A stretch of DNA of 64,000 nucleotides from Oikopleura dioica (Eukaryota; Chordata; Appendicularia; Copelata; Oikopleuridae): the NCBI GenBank assembly GCA_907165135.1, contig OU015568.1, positions 3,232,501 through 3,296,500 of the forward strand. The letters run 5' to 3'. The notes below the pieces were generated by a model. That model did not search any database and had not been told where the DNA came from. It saw nothing but the letters and a program-made list of their open reading frames with translations. The position numbers were made by a program, and so were the translations under genes. This document shows positions 36,181 through 47,489 of this stretch, in pieces (positions within the stretch are counted from its first letter, which is position 1; each line of letters starts with the position of its first letter).

Positions 36181-37324
36181 TGGGATTTTTGGCTGATTTT
36201 TCAACCCGTGCCTGACCTACACCTTTAGAAAAAAACGCTGGGTTCTCTTGGCATCATTATAAAATACAATGAGACCCAACTTACTTGACATCAATTACAT
36301 AAAAATATAATTTTCATGACTACATTTGTCCCGCATTTCTAATAGTGCTTATAGTAAGCAAAAGAGACAATGTCGCCTAACAAAACGTGATCAAAGACTA
36401 ATTGATACCAAAACTCTCACTTTTATTAAATTTGAAATCGTCCGTTACAAGATGTTCCCAAGGAAAACGAGAAGCATCAACACATTCTACAAGAATCTTT
36501 CCTGTAAATTAGATGAGTGCTAAAATTGTAGAAACTAACGCTTGGCAAAAATTGATAAAAAAAGTGCGATTTAATGATTTCTGGAAATGACCGCAAGAAG
36601 TCGCTAATTGAGTATTTACGGTAATATTCTAAGAAGTTCAATCCTTGCATGAGTCGGTCTGGGGCTTGGTTTATTTGATCCTAATCAAACATGCTTTCCC
36701 TATTTACCTCATAAAGATGTTCTATTTTGAATATTTCGGTCGGCGCAGACGTTTTTTAGAACCCACCAAAATTTGAGCTGTTGGTCAAGTTAAAATTTGA
36801 TTCTTCATATAAATCAATAATTGCTTTCTTAAAAAATACTATGGATAATTTAGCTATTTATTTTGAAAATTTCTGCTAACAAAAAAAAACTGCCAGAACA
36901 TGAAAAATGTAAAAAACCGTTGCGTTTTGTAAACTTGAGCGCAAAGCTCCTAAAGTCTTGACTTAAAGTTGTGACACAAGCTTAATCCGCGGAGTCTTTT
37001 TGACTTAGCGACCAAGAACACTCAACGAATTTTAGGAAGAGCGTAATCCAATTCTTTTCCGAAGAGAAAAAATTTCAAGCTGTCTACAAGCTTAGAAATG
37101 CAAAAAACCAGCGCACTAGGCGTTGATAAGAAAAGTCCGTAAAATCAATATTTTCAAAACTTTTTGTCAGAACGAGAATTATCGCTTTTCAAAAACGTGT
37201 TCTCAGAAATACTATACTAGCTGTTTTTTAAAAATGGGGGCCTCTATTTTAGCAATACAGCAAATACGATAAACGCTCACTTAAAAAATTGATCCCTTCG
37301 AGGGTTTCTTGATGTGTTTTTTAG

Positions 37325-37615
37325 AATTTGAGTGGTTTTTATGAAATCAAAAAGCGGTTGAAAAATGAGCTGGCTGAGGAATTGAGGGTTGCGGCTTTTA
37401 TTTCAGATATCTTCTTCAAAAACAGGGGAAAGAGTTGGAATCCAAAAGACGTTAACTTTCCGGAGAGGATCATGCGCGCGGCGAAGTTTTCGAAAGGCTT
37501 GGTAGTTGATTGGACGGTCTTCGAACTTTCCTTGAGTGTGGAAGACGGTGAGGATGCCTCGCACCTGAAGAAAAGTGATGTTATAACATGTGCGTTCGAT
37601 TCTTTAAATTTATAA
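37325..37615 (+). CDS. Possible orphan exon or gene fragment
   Basis: An open frame follows a strong acceptor-like sequence (a T run and AG at 37319-37324). It has a protein-like composition (KKRLKNELAEELRVAAF, WNPKDVNFPERIMRAAKFS) and ends at a stop at 37613-37615. There is no in-frame ATG and no identifiable upstream exon in the preceding AT-rich sequence. It may be a fragment of a decayed gene. The family is not recognised. Confidence 0.25.
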   Translation, partial: NLSGFYEIKKRLKNELAEELRVAAFISDIFFKNRGKSWNPKDVNFPERIMRAAKFSKGLVVDWTVFELSLSVEDGEDASHLKKSDVITCAFDSLNL

Positions 37616-37764
37616 ACAGACTCCTTGTTACAGGGGTTCATGCGATATAAATAAGTGATAGCTTTTCTTAAAATCGCAAGTACGTGGTGTTGCAACAACC
37701 ATCGGCTAATCTGATTACAAACAAATCGAACAACGCAAAATCTTGAAATCTTGAAGATAAACAC

Positions 37765-38031
37765 TTAAAAATTTTTAAGATCACTTCTTCTTACTAGCTT
37801 GACTTTTTCTCGATCCGGCATCTTTTTGATATTTCTGAGAATCGATCTGTCTCGTCCAAAACTCCGGATCACATCTTGAACCTCGTATTGTATCGGCTTC
37901 CTGTTTCGCCGCGAGTTGCTTGCTTCAGGATGTTGCTCAATAGCTGGGGGAGATTTTTCTAGCCCAAGGAATTGGCGAAGAAGCTTGTTGATTGTTTCCC
38001 AGCCATTGAGCAGCATAACTGATTTTTTCAA
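37765..38031 (-). CDS. Possible small basic protein or fragment
   Basis: A single frame of 88 residues starts MKKSVMLLNGWETINKLLRQ, has a Lys/Arg-rich centre (SNSRRNRKPIQYEV) and ends VKLVRRSDLKNF. The family is not recognised. No introns and no partner exons are seen. Real expression is uncertain, given its place at the edge of the gene-poor stretch. Confidence 0.3.
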   Translation of the reverse strand: MKKSVMLLNGWETINKLLRQFLGLEKSPPAIEQHPEASNSRRNRKPIQYEVQDVIRSFGRDRSILRNIKKMPDREKVKLVRRSDLKNF

Positions 38032-38848
38032 TGGAAGAAAAGGGACGGAAAAACAAGCTTATCTAGAATTAAATTAAAAATTACATCATAAGTGTTTTTG
38101 TAATATAACATGTAAATTAAACGACTTTCTGGATAAAAACTTGACAGTTTTTATTTTTTTGTAATTGTCTTGTTAAACATTTTTGTTTTACAAACTTCAC
38201 GATCACTTTTCAAAGTGTCTTGTAATTTTGGAAAATAACATGGGCTAAAATGGGCTCTACAATTTACATTTGCAAAGAGAGTATTTTGATAATCCTGGCC
38301 CGTGATTTTTGGTTACGCTTATTCGAGTACCGTTCCGTTTTGGTCAAAATAATCGCTGAAAACGATTCTTGTTATCGACAATTCCTGATTGATGAACTTT
38401 GCGGAGATTCGCGATTCAAGTAAAAGAGCAGAATTCAGGAAATAATTTAGGAAATCTAAGCTAAGCTTGCTTGGCAAATTTAAGGCTTAGCTGAATCAGA
38501 ATTGGAGAGCCTTAGCTAAGCTTACCCTTACCGTAACCCTAAGCCAGGCTACGCTAAGCTAAGCTCAAGGAAATTTAAATTTAGTCTACCAAAGAAGCTT
38601 GTTATTTTGATTTGTTCATAGCCCTTATTTTATTTTTTTATGGTAAGGGTATCACGACAATATCTATTACTGAGAGAAAGTCGGTTTTAAAAAAGGTATC
38701 TATTGTTATTGAAAATTTAAAAATGAAAGGATTACATGATAAACAACGCACAATCCAGATTCGCCCTTCATTTCATAAAAATGATATCATGAGTACTCGT
38801 ACTCGCCTCGCGCGCGCCCTCAGTACGCGCTGCGCTCGCACTTTTCCG
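38032..38848. other. Intergenic with GCTAAG-rich block
   Basis: Around 38455-38570 the words CTAAGCTTAGC and GCTAAG recur on both strands, with a TAACCCTAAG stretch among them. Closer to the next gene (38795-38850) the sequence turns CG-rich with CGCGCG runs, probably core promoter sequence. No gene is seen. Confidence 0.4.
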
Positions 38849-38858
38849 CGCGCATAAA
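38849..38858 (+). promoter_or_regulatory. TATA-like box of the PLA2-like gene
   Basis: The sequence GCATAAAAGC lies in a GC-rich surrounding about 90 bp before the start codon at 38940. It is the best TATA candidate of the window and suits a highly expressed, tissue-specific gene. Confidence 0.45.
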
Positions 38859-38939
38859 AGCGCCGCGTTTTGTCGATCAAATCATCAATTAAAAAAATCC
38901 TCTTTTTCCCTTTTCTCGTTTCAGAAGATATATTTTGAA

Positions 38940-39809
38940 ATGAAGATCTTCTCCCTCCTCGCAGTTTCTGCTCTCGGTCAATTCGATGAAGACGGTGTCT
39001 ACGACGGCGAAGGCTGGATGACGAACGGCATCGTCGAAGCTGATGAGAATGACTCATCACCACCCGGTCGATCGTTTGGTCTCGCCAGAACTGGTGATCG
39101 AGGCCTTCCAGGATCGAGAAGATACGCGGATCTCGAGCAGATGGCGAAGAGAACTTGGAAGAACGCCGGGTTCAAGAAAAAGGACAGGTTCGACAGTAGA
39201 AAGTACTGGGCCTACGGATGCCACTGCTATTTGCTCGGCGATCGACCTCTTAGTGAGATGGGCAAGGGAACTCCAAAGGTAAATTATATTGAAAGTTAAA
39301 GAGATAAAACTTCAAAATTTCAGGACGGTTTGGACAGCAAATGCAAGCGCTACAAAGACTGCCAAAAATGCGCCCGAGAAGAGTTTGGCGAAAGCTGCAT
39401 CGGTGAATTCGTCCAGTACACTTGGAAGTATTCCAGGAAGCAGGGCGATTTCATCACTCGAGATGCAGTTGGAACATGCGAAAACGCGCTCTTCCAGTGC
39501 GACAAGCAGTTTGTAGCGGATACTCTCGCCGTCAAAGACATCTTCGACGAACAGTACCACGCTTTCTGGGGCAACTTCGACAATCGAGACCCCGACAACT
39601 GCCCAAGCGGTGGTGGAGGAATTCCAGCGCCGCATCAGTGCTGTGGAGGAGACGGATTTCCTTAGTAAGTCGATTAACCACTTCTTCCTTTTCTTGAACC
39701 CTATTTTTCGACCTCTTTTTTATCCTTCTTTTCTAGCCAATGGATGAACGAAAACAGAAACAAGTGCTGCAACAACGAAGTCATCGGCATTTCCGACATG
39801 TGCTACTAA
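38940..39809 (+). CDS. Secreted phospholipase A2-like protein, catalytic residues lost
   Basis: Three exons, 38940-39278, 39324-39664 and 39737-39809, encode 250 residues. A signal peptide (MKIFSLLAVSALGQ) and an acidic propeptide-like region of about 60 residues precede a Cys-rich domain. This has the calcium-loop-like YWAYGCHCY and a helix-2-like CKRYKDC, where active secreted PLA2 enzymes have C-C-x-x-H-D-x-C. The catalytic His and Asp are therefore Tyr and Lys. A second Cys cluster follows (CCGGDGFP, NKCCNNEV, MCY at the very end). Codon bias is high, as in the thrombospondin-repeat gene. A structural, non-enzymatic extracellular role such as a house component fits; that is inference. Confidence 0.75.
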
Positions 39810-40276
39810 TTATCTGTTTCAATAATTTTCTCGACAACTCAGCTTTTTCTCGCTGAAAGATTTTTACTCTTGGCCTCGACAACATGAAGAAAATCATGTG
39901 GCCGTATTTATCTGTACATACATCAACCATTTTTAAGTGTTCTTCATACTTATTATCAAAACAATTTCAATAAAATCGATCGATCAAAACTTTATTTTCT
40001 CGTTTTTTCTTTCCATGCAAATAGCATAAAATTGATTACGAATTGAATTTACGAATTTCTAATTTTCTAATTGTATCTTTTGCCCTTGAAAAAGAGTAAA
40101 TTTGAGACAAAAAAAGAAGCCCGCTGGGGGATTCTGATGATAATAAGATTCGGGAAAATAAAGCGAAAATTGATTCGCGCGATTCTACTTGATGAGCGAA
40201 AATAAATCAGCAGAAGACAGGAGATAATTATTTTTCATCGAACCTTTTTTCTTTCGCAGAGGTTCAGAAAGAGAAA
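39810..40276. other. Intergenic, no gene seen
   Basis: This AT-rich spacer carries an AATAAA at about 39970, probably the polyadenylation signal of the PLA2-like gene. Nothing else was recognised. Confidence 0.4.
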
Positions 40277-40708
40277 ATGGACAAACATCGACATGGAGCG
40301 CAGTGTGAATGCAAATGCACAACAGTAAGACCAATTTTTCTTGAGCAGAAATTAATTTTCTTAGGCGCATTTTGGCAAGTTCCCGAACTCGATCGCGATG
40401 AAATGGATTGAAACAAGCAACGACACTGAAGTTGAGACGGATTTTTACTCAGAGCGCGAGGCTTTTTTCGAATTCATGCTTCCAATGCTCGGCTTGTTCT
40501 TCGCCCTGGCATTTATTTTCTACTTTATTCATGGCTATTCTACTCCTGGTTAGTTTTTTCTAGTTGGGAGACTCTGAGTCTGACAGTCAAATCGTTTTCA
40601 GAGAAGCTTGGGAAACTCAAATCAGCGCTGAGCCCAAAATCGTCGCAGAAGTTCGAAAATTGTCGAAATTCAACGATTCCAATTGTCAAAACTCCAGCTT
40701 TGCGATAA
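40277..40708 (+). CDS. Small single-pass membrane protein
   Basis: Three exons, 40277-40324, 40365-40548 and 40602-40708, with consistent phases encode 112 residues. The N-terminus has a short Cys-rich motif (CECKCTT), then a hydrophilic stretch (WIETSNDTEVETDFYSERE). One clear membrane helix follows (EFMLPMLGLFFALAFIFYFI), then a Lys/Ser-rich cytosol-like tail (KLGKLKSALSPKSSQKF). There is no signal peptide. The family is not recognised. An alternative reading through the second donor (40549) would change the tail, but the spliced frame ends cleanly at 40708. Confidence 0.5.
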
Positions 40709-41228
40709 AAATGCATTATTTCAATAAATCATTAGATGACTTATCTCATTGTTTTCTCGCTTGAGTAACTCCTACATGAATTCTTTTACGACTTCGTTTA
40801 TTCTGCATAAAAGGGATGAAGGCGTTTCCGTCTGGAGGACGAAAGGTGCTCCATCCAATGAGACCGCGCCATTGATTTGACACACTTGACGAGAGAAAGA
40901 AAAAGAGACTCTCCTATTTTTTCCTTATTTAGTCTCGGCGCTCAGGAAATTCCCCGGCGGCGAGTTCAGATAAACTCGCGTTCGTTTACTTTTTTTTTTT
41001 TGTTTGCTCGTCTGATAGCTCCCTGCAGAGTCCACTGAACAGTCTTTCGAAATCGCACGCCGAGTTCAAATTTATCGCCACAAGAAGAGATAAAAAATAG
41101 AAGAAAAATGTGTTCGATGGTGAAAGTTGAAGAGAAAATAAAAATAAATTGCGGAGAAGATGAAGAATTAACAACAACACAGCTTATAAAAAAGGTTCGG
41201 CCCTTTATTTGGCCAGATTCAGAAACAA
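40709..41228. other. Intergenic, no gene seen
   Basis: The minus-strand frame 40986-41180 is low-complexity Leu-rich and is not called. The stretch should hold the ABCB7 promoter and 5' UTR. Confidence 0.35.
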
Positions 41229-43629
41229 ATGGATCAACGAGGTGATAAAAATATCGAGAATAGCACAGAAAATAAAATTTTTAGAATAAAATTCTCCGTT
41301 CTGAAAACGATCTTCTTGATTTTCGCGGCGAAGGGTTTGAGCTTGGCGATTCCTTTTTATTGGAAAGATCTTGTTGATTATCTAACGGGTAGGTTCTTTT
41401 GTTTGATGAAAAAATTGAAAAGGTCGTTAACCCGGATTCAGAAGAACAAACCTAACTTTCTGTTTACAAAATCTTTTTAGCAATCGACGAAAAAGATGTC
41501 ATCTCGACCGCCGAAACCCTTGCTGCTCTATCGACCCCTTTCGTCACCTATGCAGCCGTCAAATTGATGGAACCGACTATTGATCAGTACAAATCTTACA
41601 CCTTCGCCAAAGTGAAACAAAGCACAACGCGTAAAATTGGAAAAGCGCTCGTCGAAAAATTATTTGGACTTGATCATGCTTTTCACACTAATCGCGAAAC
41701 TGGCGCGATTTTAAAGGTACGTTCATTTTACATAATTTTCATGCAATATAAATATTTGCTCTCTTCCGAAAAAGAGGGAAGGAAATTGAATTAATTTCGT
41801 TTTCAGGCTGTGGACAGGGGAAATCGAGCAATAGCGACTGTTCTCCATGCGTTATGCATCGTCTTTTTACCGGCTTTATTTCAAGTAATTTGCACTGGCG
41901 GTTTTATTTGGTATTTTTGCGGAGCTGTCTATGCCTTGTCCCTCTTTCTTGCGATGTTTGTTTATGCGACCTTCTCAATCAAATACACCCAGGTAAGAAA
42001 TATTCTCCTACAAAAGCCACTGTAATTTTCCAGTATCGAACTCCCTTCCGAATCGCCATGAACAAAGCAGACATGGAAGCAGGCAATCTTGCAACAGACT
42101 CGCTCCTCAACTACGAAACAGTCAAGTTCTTCGCCAACGAAAAATACGAAACAGAACGATACGACGAAAAACTCGCCAAATTCGAGGAAGCCGCGTTGAA
42201 GACCGATCGAACACTGGCGCTCCTGAACATGGGTCAGTTGGCGATTTTGGCTTCGTGTCTCCTTTTCAACTTGGCAATGGTCGCCGGCGTCGTCGATTTC
42301 GGACAAGGATCGATTGCGAATGGAGAATTGACGATTGGTGAATTCGTGATGATGGCAAGCTATTTCCAGCAAATTCAACGACCGCTTTTCTTCCTTGGCT
42401 CGACTTATCGAGACTTGATTCAAGCAAGAACTGATTTTGACAGTATGTGGCGGCTGATGGAGCAAAATCCAGAGCTCGAGGAAGGTCCGAAAACTCTATC
42501 GGCCGAAAAACAACTCGACATTAAATTCAAAGACGTCCGCTTCGCCTATGGCAATGGCAACATCGTTCTCGACGGGGTCAACTTTTCCATCTCTCCCGGC
42601 GAACGAGTCGCAATCGTTGGTGGTTCTGGCGCTGGAAAATCGACACTGGCGAAACTTCTCTTCCGATTCTACGATCCGATTGAGGGTTCAGTTGAAGTGA
42701 ATGGGGAGGACATCCGAAACTTTAACTTGAAATCCTTTCGAGAAAATATCGGGGTGGTTCCTCAAGATTGCGGTAAGAAATCTCTTCATTCCTCTTTTTT
42801 CCACATTTTTCGGCATTTCATTTTTTTCTTTTAGTATTTCTGTCACGCTTTCTTGTCTAAACACTAGAATAAGCACTCAGTAGTCAACAAGAGAACCGGG
42901 TAAGTATCGTATGAAACTATAAACGTATTTTCATCCAGTAGTAACTATCTTCCAATCCCAGCTTTTGACGCGTTTCATTTCAGTTTTGTTCAACGACACA
43001 ATTTACAACAACATTCGTTACGGAAACCTGAACGCGACGGAGAATCAAATTATCGAGGCCGCGAAAGTCGCTGATCTCCACCGATCCGTTGCGGAAATGA
43101 AACAAGGCTACCAAACTGTAGTTGGCGAAAGAGGAGTCAAACTTTCTGGAGGCGAGAAGCAAAGACTTGCTATTGCGCGTTGCTTTTTGAAAGATCCGAA
43201 AATTGTAATCTACGATGAAGCAACAAGCTCGTTGGATTCTGTAACCGAACAGGTGAGATTTGCTTTCAAAAACCTTAGGTTATCTCGTTTCTAGCGCATT
43301 TTGGAATCGCTCGAAAAAGCCACAAAGAACAAATCCCTTCTCGTTATCGCTCATCGACTATCAACGATCGTCAAGAGCGACAAAATCATCGTCTTGAAAG
43401 ACGGAAAAGTCGCCGAAGTCGGCAACCATTTCGATCTCTTCGTCCTAAACAACCACTACAGAAAGATGTGGGATATTCAGTCGAATCAACAGGACACGAT
43501 AAAGAAGAAAGCAGTCGACGTACGCAAGCAACACATATATTTCTAGTTCATCTTTTCTTTCAGAAAAACAAATGCAGAAAAACGATCGAAAGAAGTCTCG
43601 AGAAAAAAGGCTGCTGCGCCAAATGTTAA
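41229..43629 (+). CDS. ABCB7: Mitochondrial ABC half-transporter (ATM1/ABCB7)
   Basis: Seven exons, 41229-41388, 41481-41716, 41807-41992, 42034-42772, 42984-43252, 43295-43519 and 43564-43629, give 626 residues. The membrane domain contains the ATM1 signature NYETVKFFANEKYETERYD and LFFLGSTYRDLIQARTDF. The nucleotide-binding domain has Walker A (GGSGAGKST), signature LSGGEKQR, Walker B (IVIYDEATSSLD) and the H-loop (IAHRLSTI). The C-terminus ends in GCCAKC, like the GCGNCSC end of human ABCB7. The family exports a glutathione-linked sulfur/iron species from mitochondria for cytosolic Fe-S assembly. Only about 30 residues precede the first membrane helix, far fewer than in human, and no strong presequence is seen. 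An upstream exon could be missing. Membrane helix 1 (LKTIFLIFAAKGLSLAIP) is intact. Confidence 0.92.
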
Positions 43630-44290
43630 ACAATTCATCGTCAAAAAATCTTCATCCATAAAATATAAACACAAATAAAGGAAAACATAATTACTAAGAA
43701 TCTACGTGTGTTTTGTCTATATTTCTCATCGAAAATATCCGTTTCTTCTTTTGTCAGCGGGAATAACCTTTCATCATCGTGTTCATGCATGTTAATGAGT
43801 GCTTTTGCAAGTTGAAGTGTGGAATTAAGCCCTTATTGTCTCATTTTAATACGACTCGATAGACAGTCTTTGACTTGAAAAAAACGGATAGAGATGCATC
43901 TTCTTCTTCAATTCTATCCTCCGCGAACTGACTTTCTTGGAAACTCAAAAACCACTGTAGGAACGTCAGCATTTTTTCATTAAAAAGTAGTAGCCCACTA
44001 ATGAACTTCAAAATGCATGTTTAGTGAAGAATCAGCCAGAGTCATTTCAAGGCGAAGAATCAAAGGCTGGACTTTTTAGGAAAAGATATCGATCTCACTT
44101 TAGCTAGTTTTTCATATTTTGAAATCTATACGAAAGGTGCTTGTGCGATTACATTCATGTATGTACACTTTGCTGCTGCCCTTGTCTGGTGCATCTTTCT
44201 ACAGACGAAACCGAACTGTCTCCCGTTTAATTCTCTGCTTTTTTATTCAATTAAACTAACAGCATTTTAAATAAATACATGAGGAGAACC
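43630..44290. other. Convergent intergenic region
   Basis: This spacer lies between the stops of ABCB7 (+) and the SLC34 transporter (-). It holds AATAAA-type signals on the plus strand (about 43674) and on the minus strand (about 44270). No gene is seen. Confidence 0.4.
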
Positions 44291-46612
44291 CTAAATCTTT
44301 GTTCGCTGATAAGCTTCGTTGACAACTCCGGTCTCGTTCTTCGAAACAGTTCTTGATCGAGCACCCTTTGAAGACCTCGAAATTGTTCTAGAGCGAACTG
44401 CGGATGCAGCTACCACTGCTCGGTTGCAAAAAGCATCGTCGTAAGGTTTAAGGGAGCGCAGCCAGATGGGTAGGATTTTCCAGTCATCGCGAATTACCTA
44501 AAATTAAAGGACTTTAATACTTTGTCTAAATACCTCTGGGAGAATTTCAGGCTTTGAGTCACGCAAATGATTGATGACAACGACAGTCAGGATGATAATG
44601 AAGACAAGGAGGAATAAAACGCCTTCAAGGATTGTTTTGCAAAAGAAAAGAAGACACACTTGGTATTAAAATGAACCCTTCCTGTAAGAATAGGAGCAAC
44701 AAGAGAGAGCACAAAAGCCAAACCCGGGATCGCAACAAAAAGTCCGATAATGTAACAAAATGCCCACCACCGATATTTTTCTGTCTCCGCTCCTGCCCAA
44801 AGAGCCAAGCGAATAGGCAGTCTTCTGGCAACAGGAACAATGAACCAAAGGAGAAGTCCCACCATATTGAAGAACAGATGAGCCAGCGAAACCTGAATCT
44901 TTAACAAAGATTAACGAAAAAGGGCAAAAACCTGCATCGATTCAGCAAATCCATCCCCCAAATTTGCCAAAGCAGCAATCAACCCCGTCGTTGTTGTCCC
45001 AATGCAACAACCAACAATCAAAGAATAAGCCCTTTCAAGAGAAATGACGCCGATTCCACACAGTGGAGTGATTACCGCGCAAACGATACTGGAGCTTTGG
45101 ACAGCGACAGTCATCAGAATTCCAACAATAACATAGATATAATCGGTAAGTGGGCGGAAAATACCCGGAAGATCTTTGTCGATATATTCTCGAATGATCC
45201 GATTGATGTGTCCGGAGAGGACGGATTTTAAGCTTCGGACGATCATTGCAAGCTACAATTTTTGACTCGAATACAAAAATAAGACAGCCATTTACCGAGT
45301 AAAACATGATCACAAGCGCAAGAGCAACAGTGCATAAGCCAACAACAGTATCGGAATAACAAGCTCCTAGAGAAAAATGAAGATGGTGATTCAGTGAATA
45401 ATCTTGCCTGTGAAAATATGATCGTTTATCCTTGCGCAATTCTCGCCGAACATCGCAAGAAACGAAGAAACATTATCTCGCTCATTCCAACTGCAGCTCC
45501 AAGACTGATCTGCTTCCAAACACGCATCCTCGTTGTTTTCAATGCAGCGCTCATCGCTCAATCCGCAGAATGTAGCGCAAGAAGAGATAGTTTTGCCACA
45601 GTAAGCGACGAAACTTCCGTTGTAATACTCGTCTCCAAGGGCTGCTTTGTTGACGGCGATAATTTTGCTTTTTAGTGGACCTAAGAATTATCGAGTGGAT
45701 AGAAGAACATTGAACCTGTGATTGTTTCGATAGGATTGTTGATTTCATCAACAGCAGACGTATTTGCTTGATCAATTGAAAGAACACACGCTGCTGTGAG
45801 ACGATGCAGTGGTTGAAACGCCATTTCTAGAGGAAGCAAGACAACTGCCGTGAGCAAATTATACATCGACAAAACCACTGCTGAAGCAATTGCCCGGCCG
45901 AACTCAGCGCGTTGAGTTGCATTACCAAACGCAACGAGAGTGCTCGTGATGGAAGTACCGACGTTGCAGCCCATCACCATGTAAATTGCCTATAACGAGG
46001 GCAACTTATTCGAATTGTTTGAGTTCAGATGTTCTGAGAGACGAGCCCTTTCCTGGGGCACGGTAAGGATGCGTGCGCCGACCATGGTGATGATGATTGA
46101 GGTTGATGTTGATGAGCTCAATTAGGAGATGCCAAATCGACTCTTGTTTTGAGTACAATACGGTTGATAAGGACTCCGTTCCTTTGAACAACAACTGTCA
46201 CAATAATTCCAATTATAAGACCACAAAGCGGGTTTGAAAGAGTATCTTAATGATATCAATTCTAGATCAAAACTCTAGCTGACCTTGATAATCTACGAGG
46301 AATCGGTTGAGAGATGCACCGCCCAAAACTTGGAAGGCGCTTGATAAGATCCCCAGACTAACGATGAAGATATAGAGAAATCCTTGAAAATTGGGAAAAT
46401 CTGTTATTCAAAGAAAACAAACCGATCGCAAGGAGAATTTTGTAGACGACTGTACATGGTGGAATAATCTCATCAGGATCTTTTATTGGAACACTAAAGG
46501 AATACCAAATAAATCAAAATATTTCTCATTAATTTTTGAAGCGTTACATGCTGATTTCTGGCTCTTTTTTCTCGTCTCGGTTATCCTCGGGAATTTCTTG
46601 TAAAGTGGACAT
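44291..46612 (-). CDS. Type II sodium-phosphate cotransporter (SLC34)
   Basis: Twelve exons from 46612 down: 46612-46548, 46493-46423, 46382-46284, 46245-46182, 46116-46053, 45989-45716, 45680-45408, 45366-45296, 45252-44932, 44898-44682, 44622-44534, 44497-44291; 604 residues, all phases correct. Both family QSS repeats are present: VVVQSSSTSTSIIITMV with GCNVGTSITSTLVAF, and VAVQSSSIVCAVITPL with GCCIGTTTTGLIAAL. The extracellular loop in exon 7 has many Cys and an NGS/NVS glycosylation pair. The C-terminal LPIWLRSLKPYDDAF block matches LPLWMRSLKPWD of human SLC34. It imports phosphate with sodium at the plasma membrane. Introns 46117-46181, 45990-46052 and 44623-44681 are GA-AG and 45367-45407 is GC-AG. 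Confidence 0.93.
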
Positions 46613-46803
46613 TCTCTTTTCTAGCTTTGCTTTTCGAAAAAGGATGACGATGGGAGCCAAATGAGTACACAAGGCCCGAGAGTGAACTTGGCCAACATAC
46701 AAATAAAGCGCAAACATTAAGATATCTTGATAATTGCGTAATAGACGAATACCTAGACCTGTGTTATTAAAAAACGAAAAAGAAGCAAGGTTTGAAATAA
46801 ATA

Positions 46804-47270
46804 TCAAATTTTATTGCAAATTTTGATGCAACAGCAGCATAAACATTCGAACCATCCAAAATTATCTCTATCATCTGATTCTTCGGGTTTTTCTATGCTA
46901 TCCCAGCTTGCAGTGGAGACATTTCTAGTTGCCGCGTTTGACTGCTCATCTTCTTTTTCTTTTATGGTAGTTTTGAGACTTTCTGGTCCAACAGTGTACT
47001 CAATCGGATCTGCGAAAGAAACAACACTGATTCAGGCTTTCAAAAATTGCGAATCACAAAAAATAGAGGGCCCAACTTATTCTCAAGGGGTCCTTATTTC
47101 TGGACACTCTTTTTCATTAATAAGCCCTTCCTAGTCCTCCTCTTATCAAGAAATGCCATTCTCTTACTTTTGACGGGTTCGTCAAAATAACTCGTAAAGA
47201 TCACTCTTTTCAGAGTGAAATAAAATGATGGCTGTCCTGCTTTTACTACATCGGCGAAAATAAAAACGCG
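46804..47270 (-). CDS. Small protein with Cys-rich C-terminus, 5' end unclear
   Basis: Two exons are readable, 47270-47168 and 47009-46804, with a 158-nt GT-AG intron in phase. Exon 1 follows an acceptor (TTTTTGGCAG ending at 47271) and has no in-frame ATG, so an upstream exon is missing or the call is wrong. The readable 103 residues start RVFIFADVVKAGQPSFYF. They continue with an acidic, Ser/Thr-rich part (KEKEDEQSNAATRNVSTAS) and end in FGWFECLCCCCIKICNKI. A terminal Cys cluster next to aromatic residues is typical of palmitoylated membrane-attached proteins. The gene lies between SSR2 and the SLC34 gene on the same strand. Confidence 0.4.
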
Positions 47271-47489
47271 CTGCCAAAAAGAAGACACAAAAGTAACTTT
47301 AGGAATAATTAATTTATTTCTAAGCTTGTTGCGAATATGAACTGAATATTCGTAATTGGGTCGTATTGCACAGGTGTAAATCGCTTGTTTAAAGTTTTGT
47401 AAAATTGCTCCTTTTTCTACAGATTTTTTTGTTTTTGGAGCAAGCAGTCACTTGACGGCAGCTTGGAAACTTGAAATAGTTATTTTTTT

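Larger units (their letters stand above)
33620..37324. other. Gene-poor, AT-rich interval with repeats
   Basis: For 3.7 kb I find no convincing gene on either strand. Short frames (33778-34008, 33971-34153, 35194-35424, 36326-36523) lack family features, good codon bias or splice partners. The stretch contains the inverted repeat at 35074-35162 and the palindromic and GCGAA-repeat block at 35972-36180. It is the longest gene-free stretch of the window. Confidence 0.5.

Noticed and set aside
37339-37764. Minus-strand frame of 141 residues
   Set aside because: Mostly antisense to the 37325-37615 frame; Phe/Ser-rich and without any recognisable feature.
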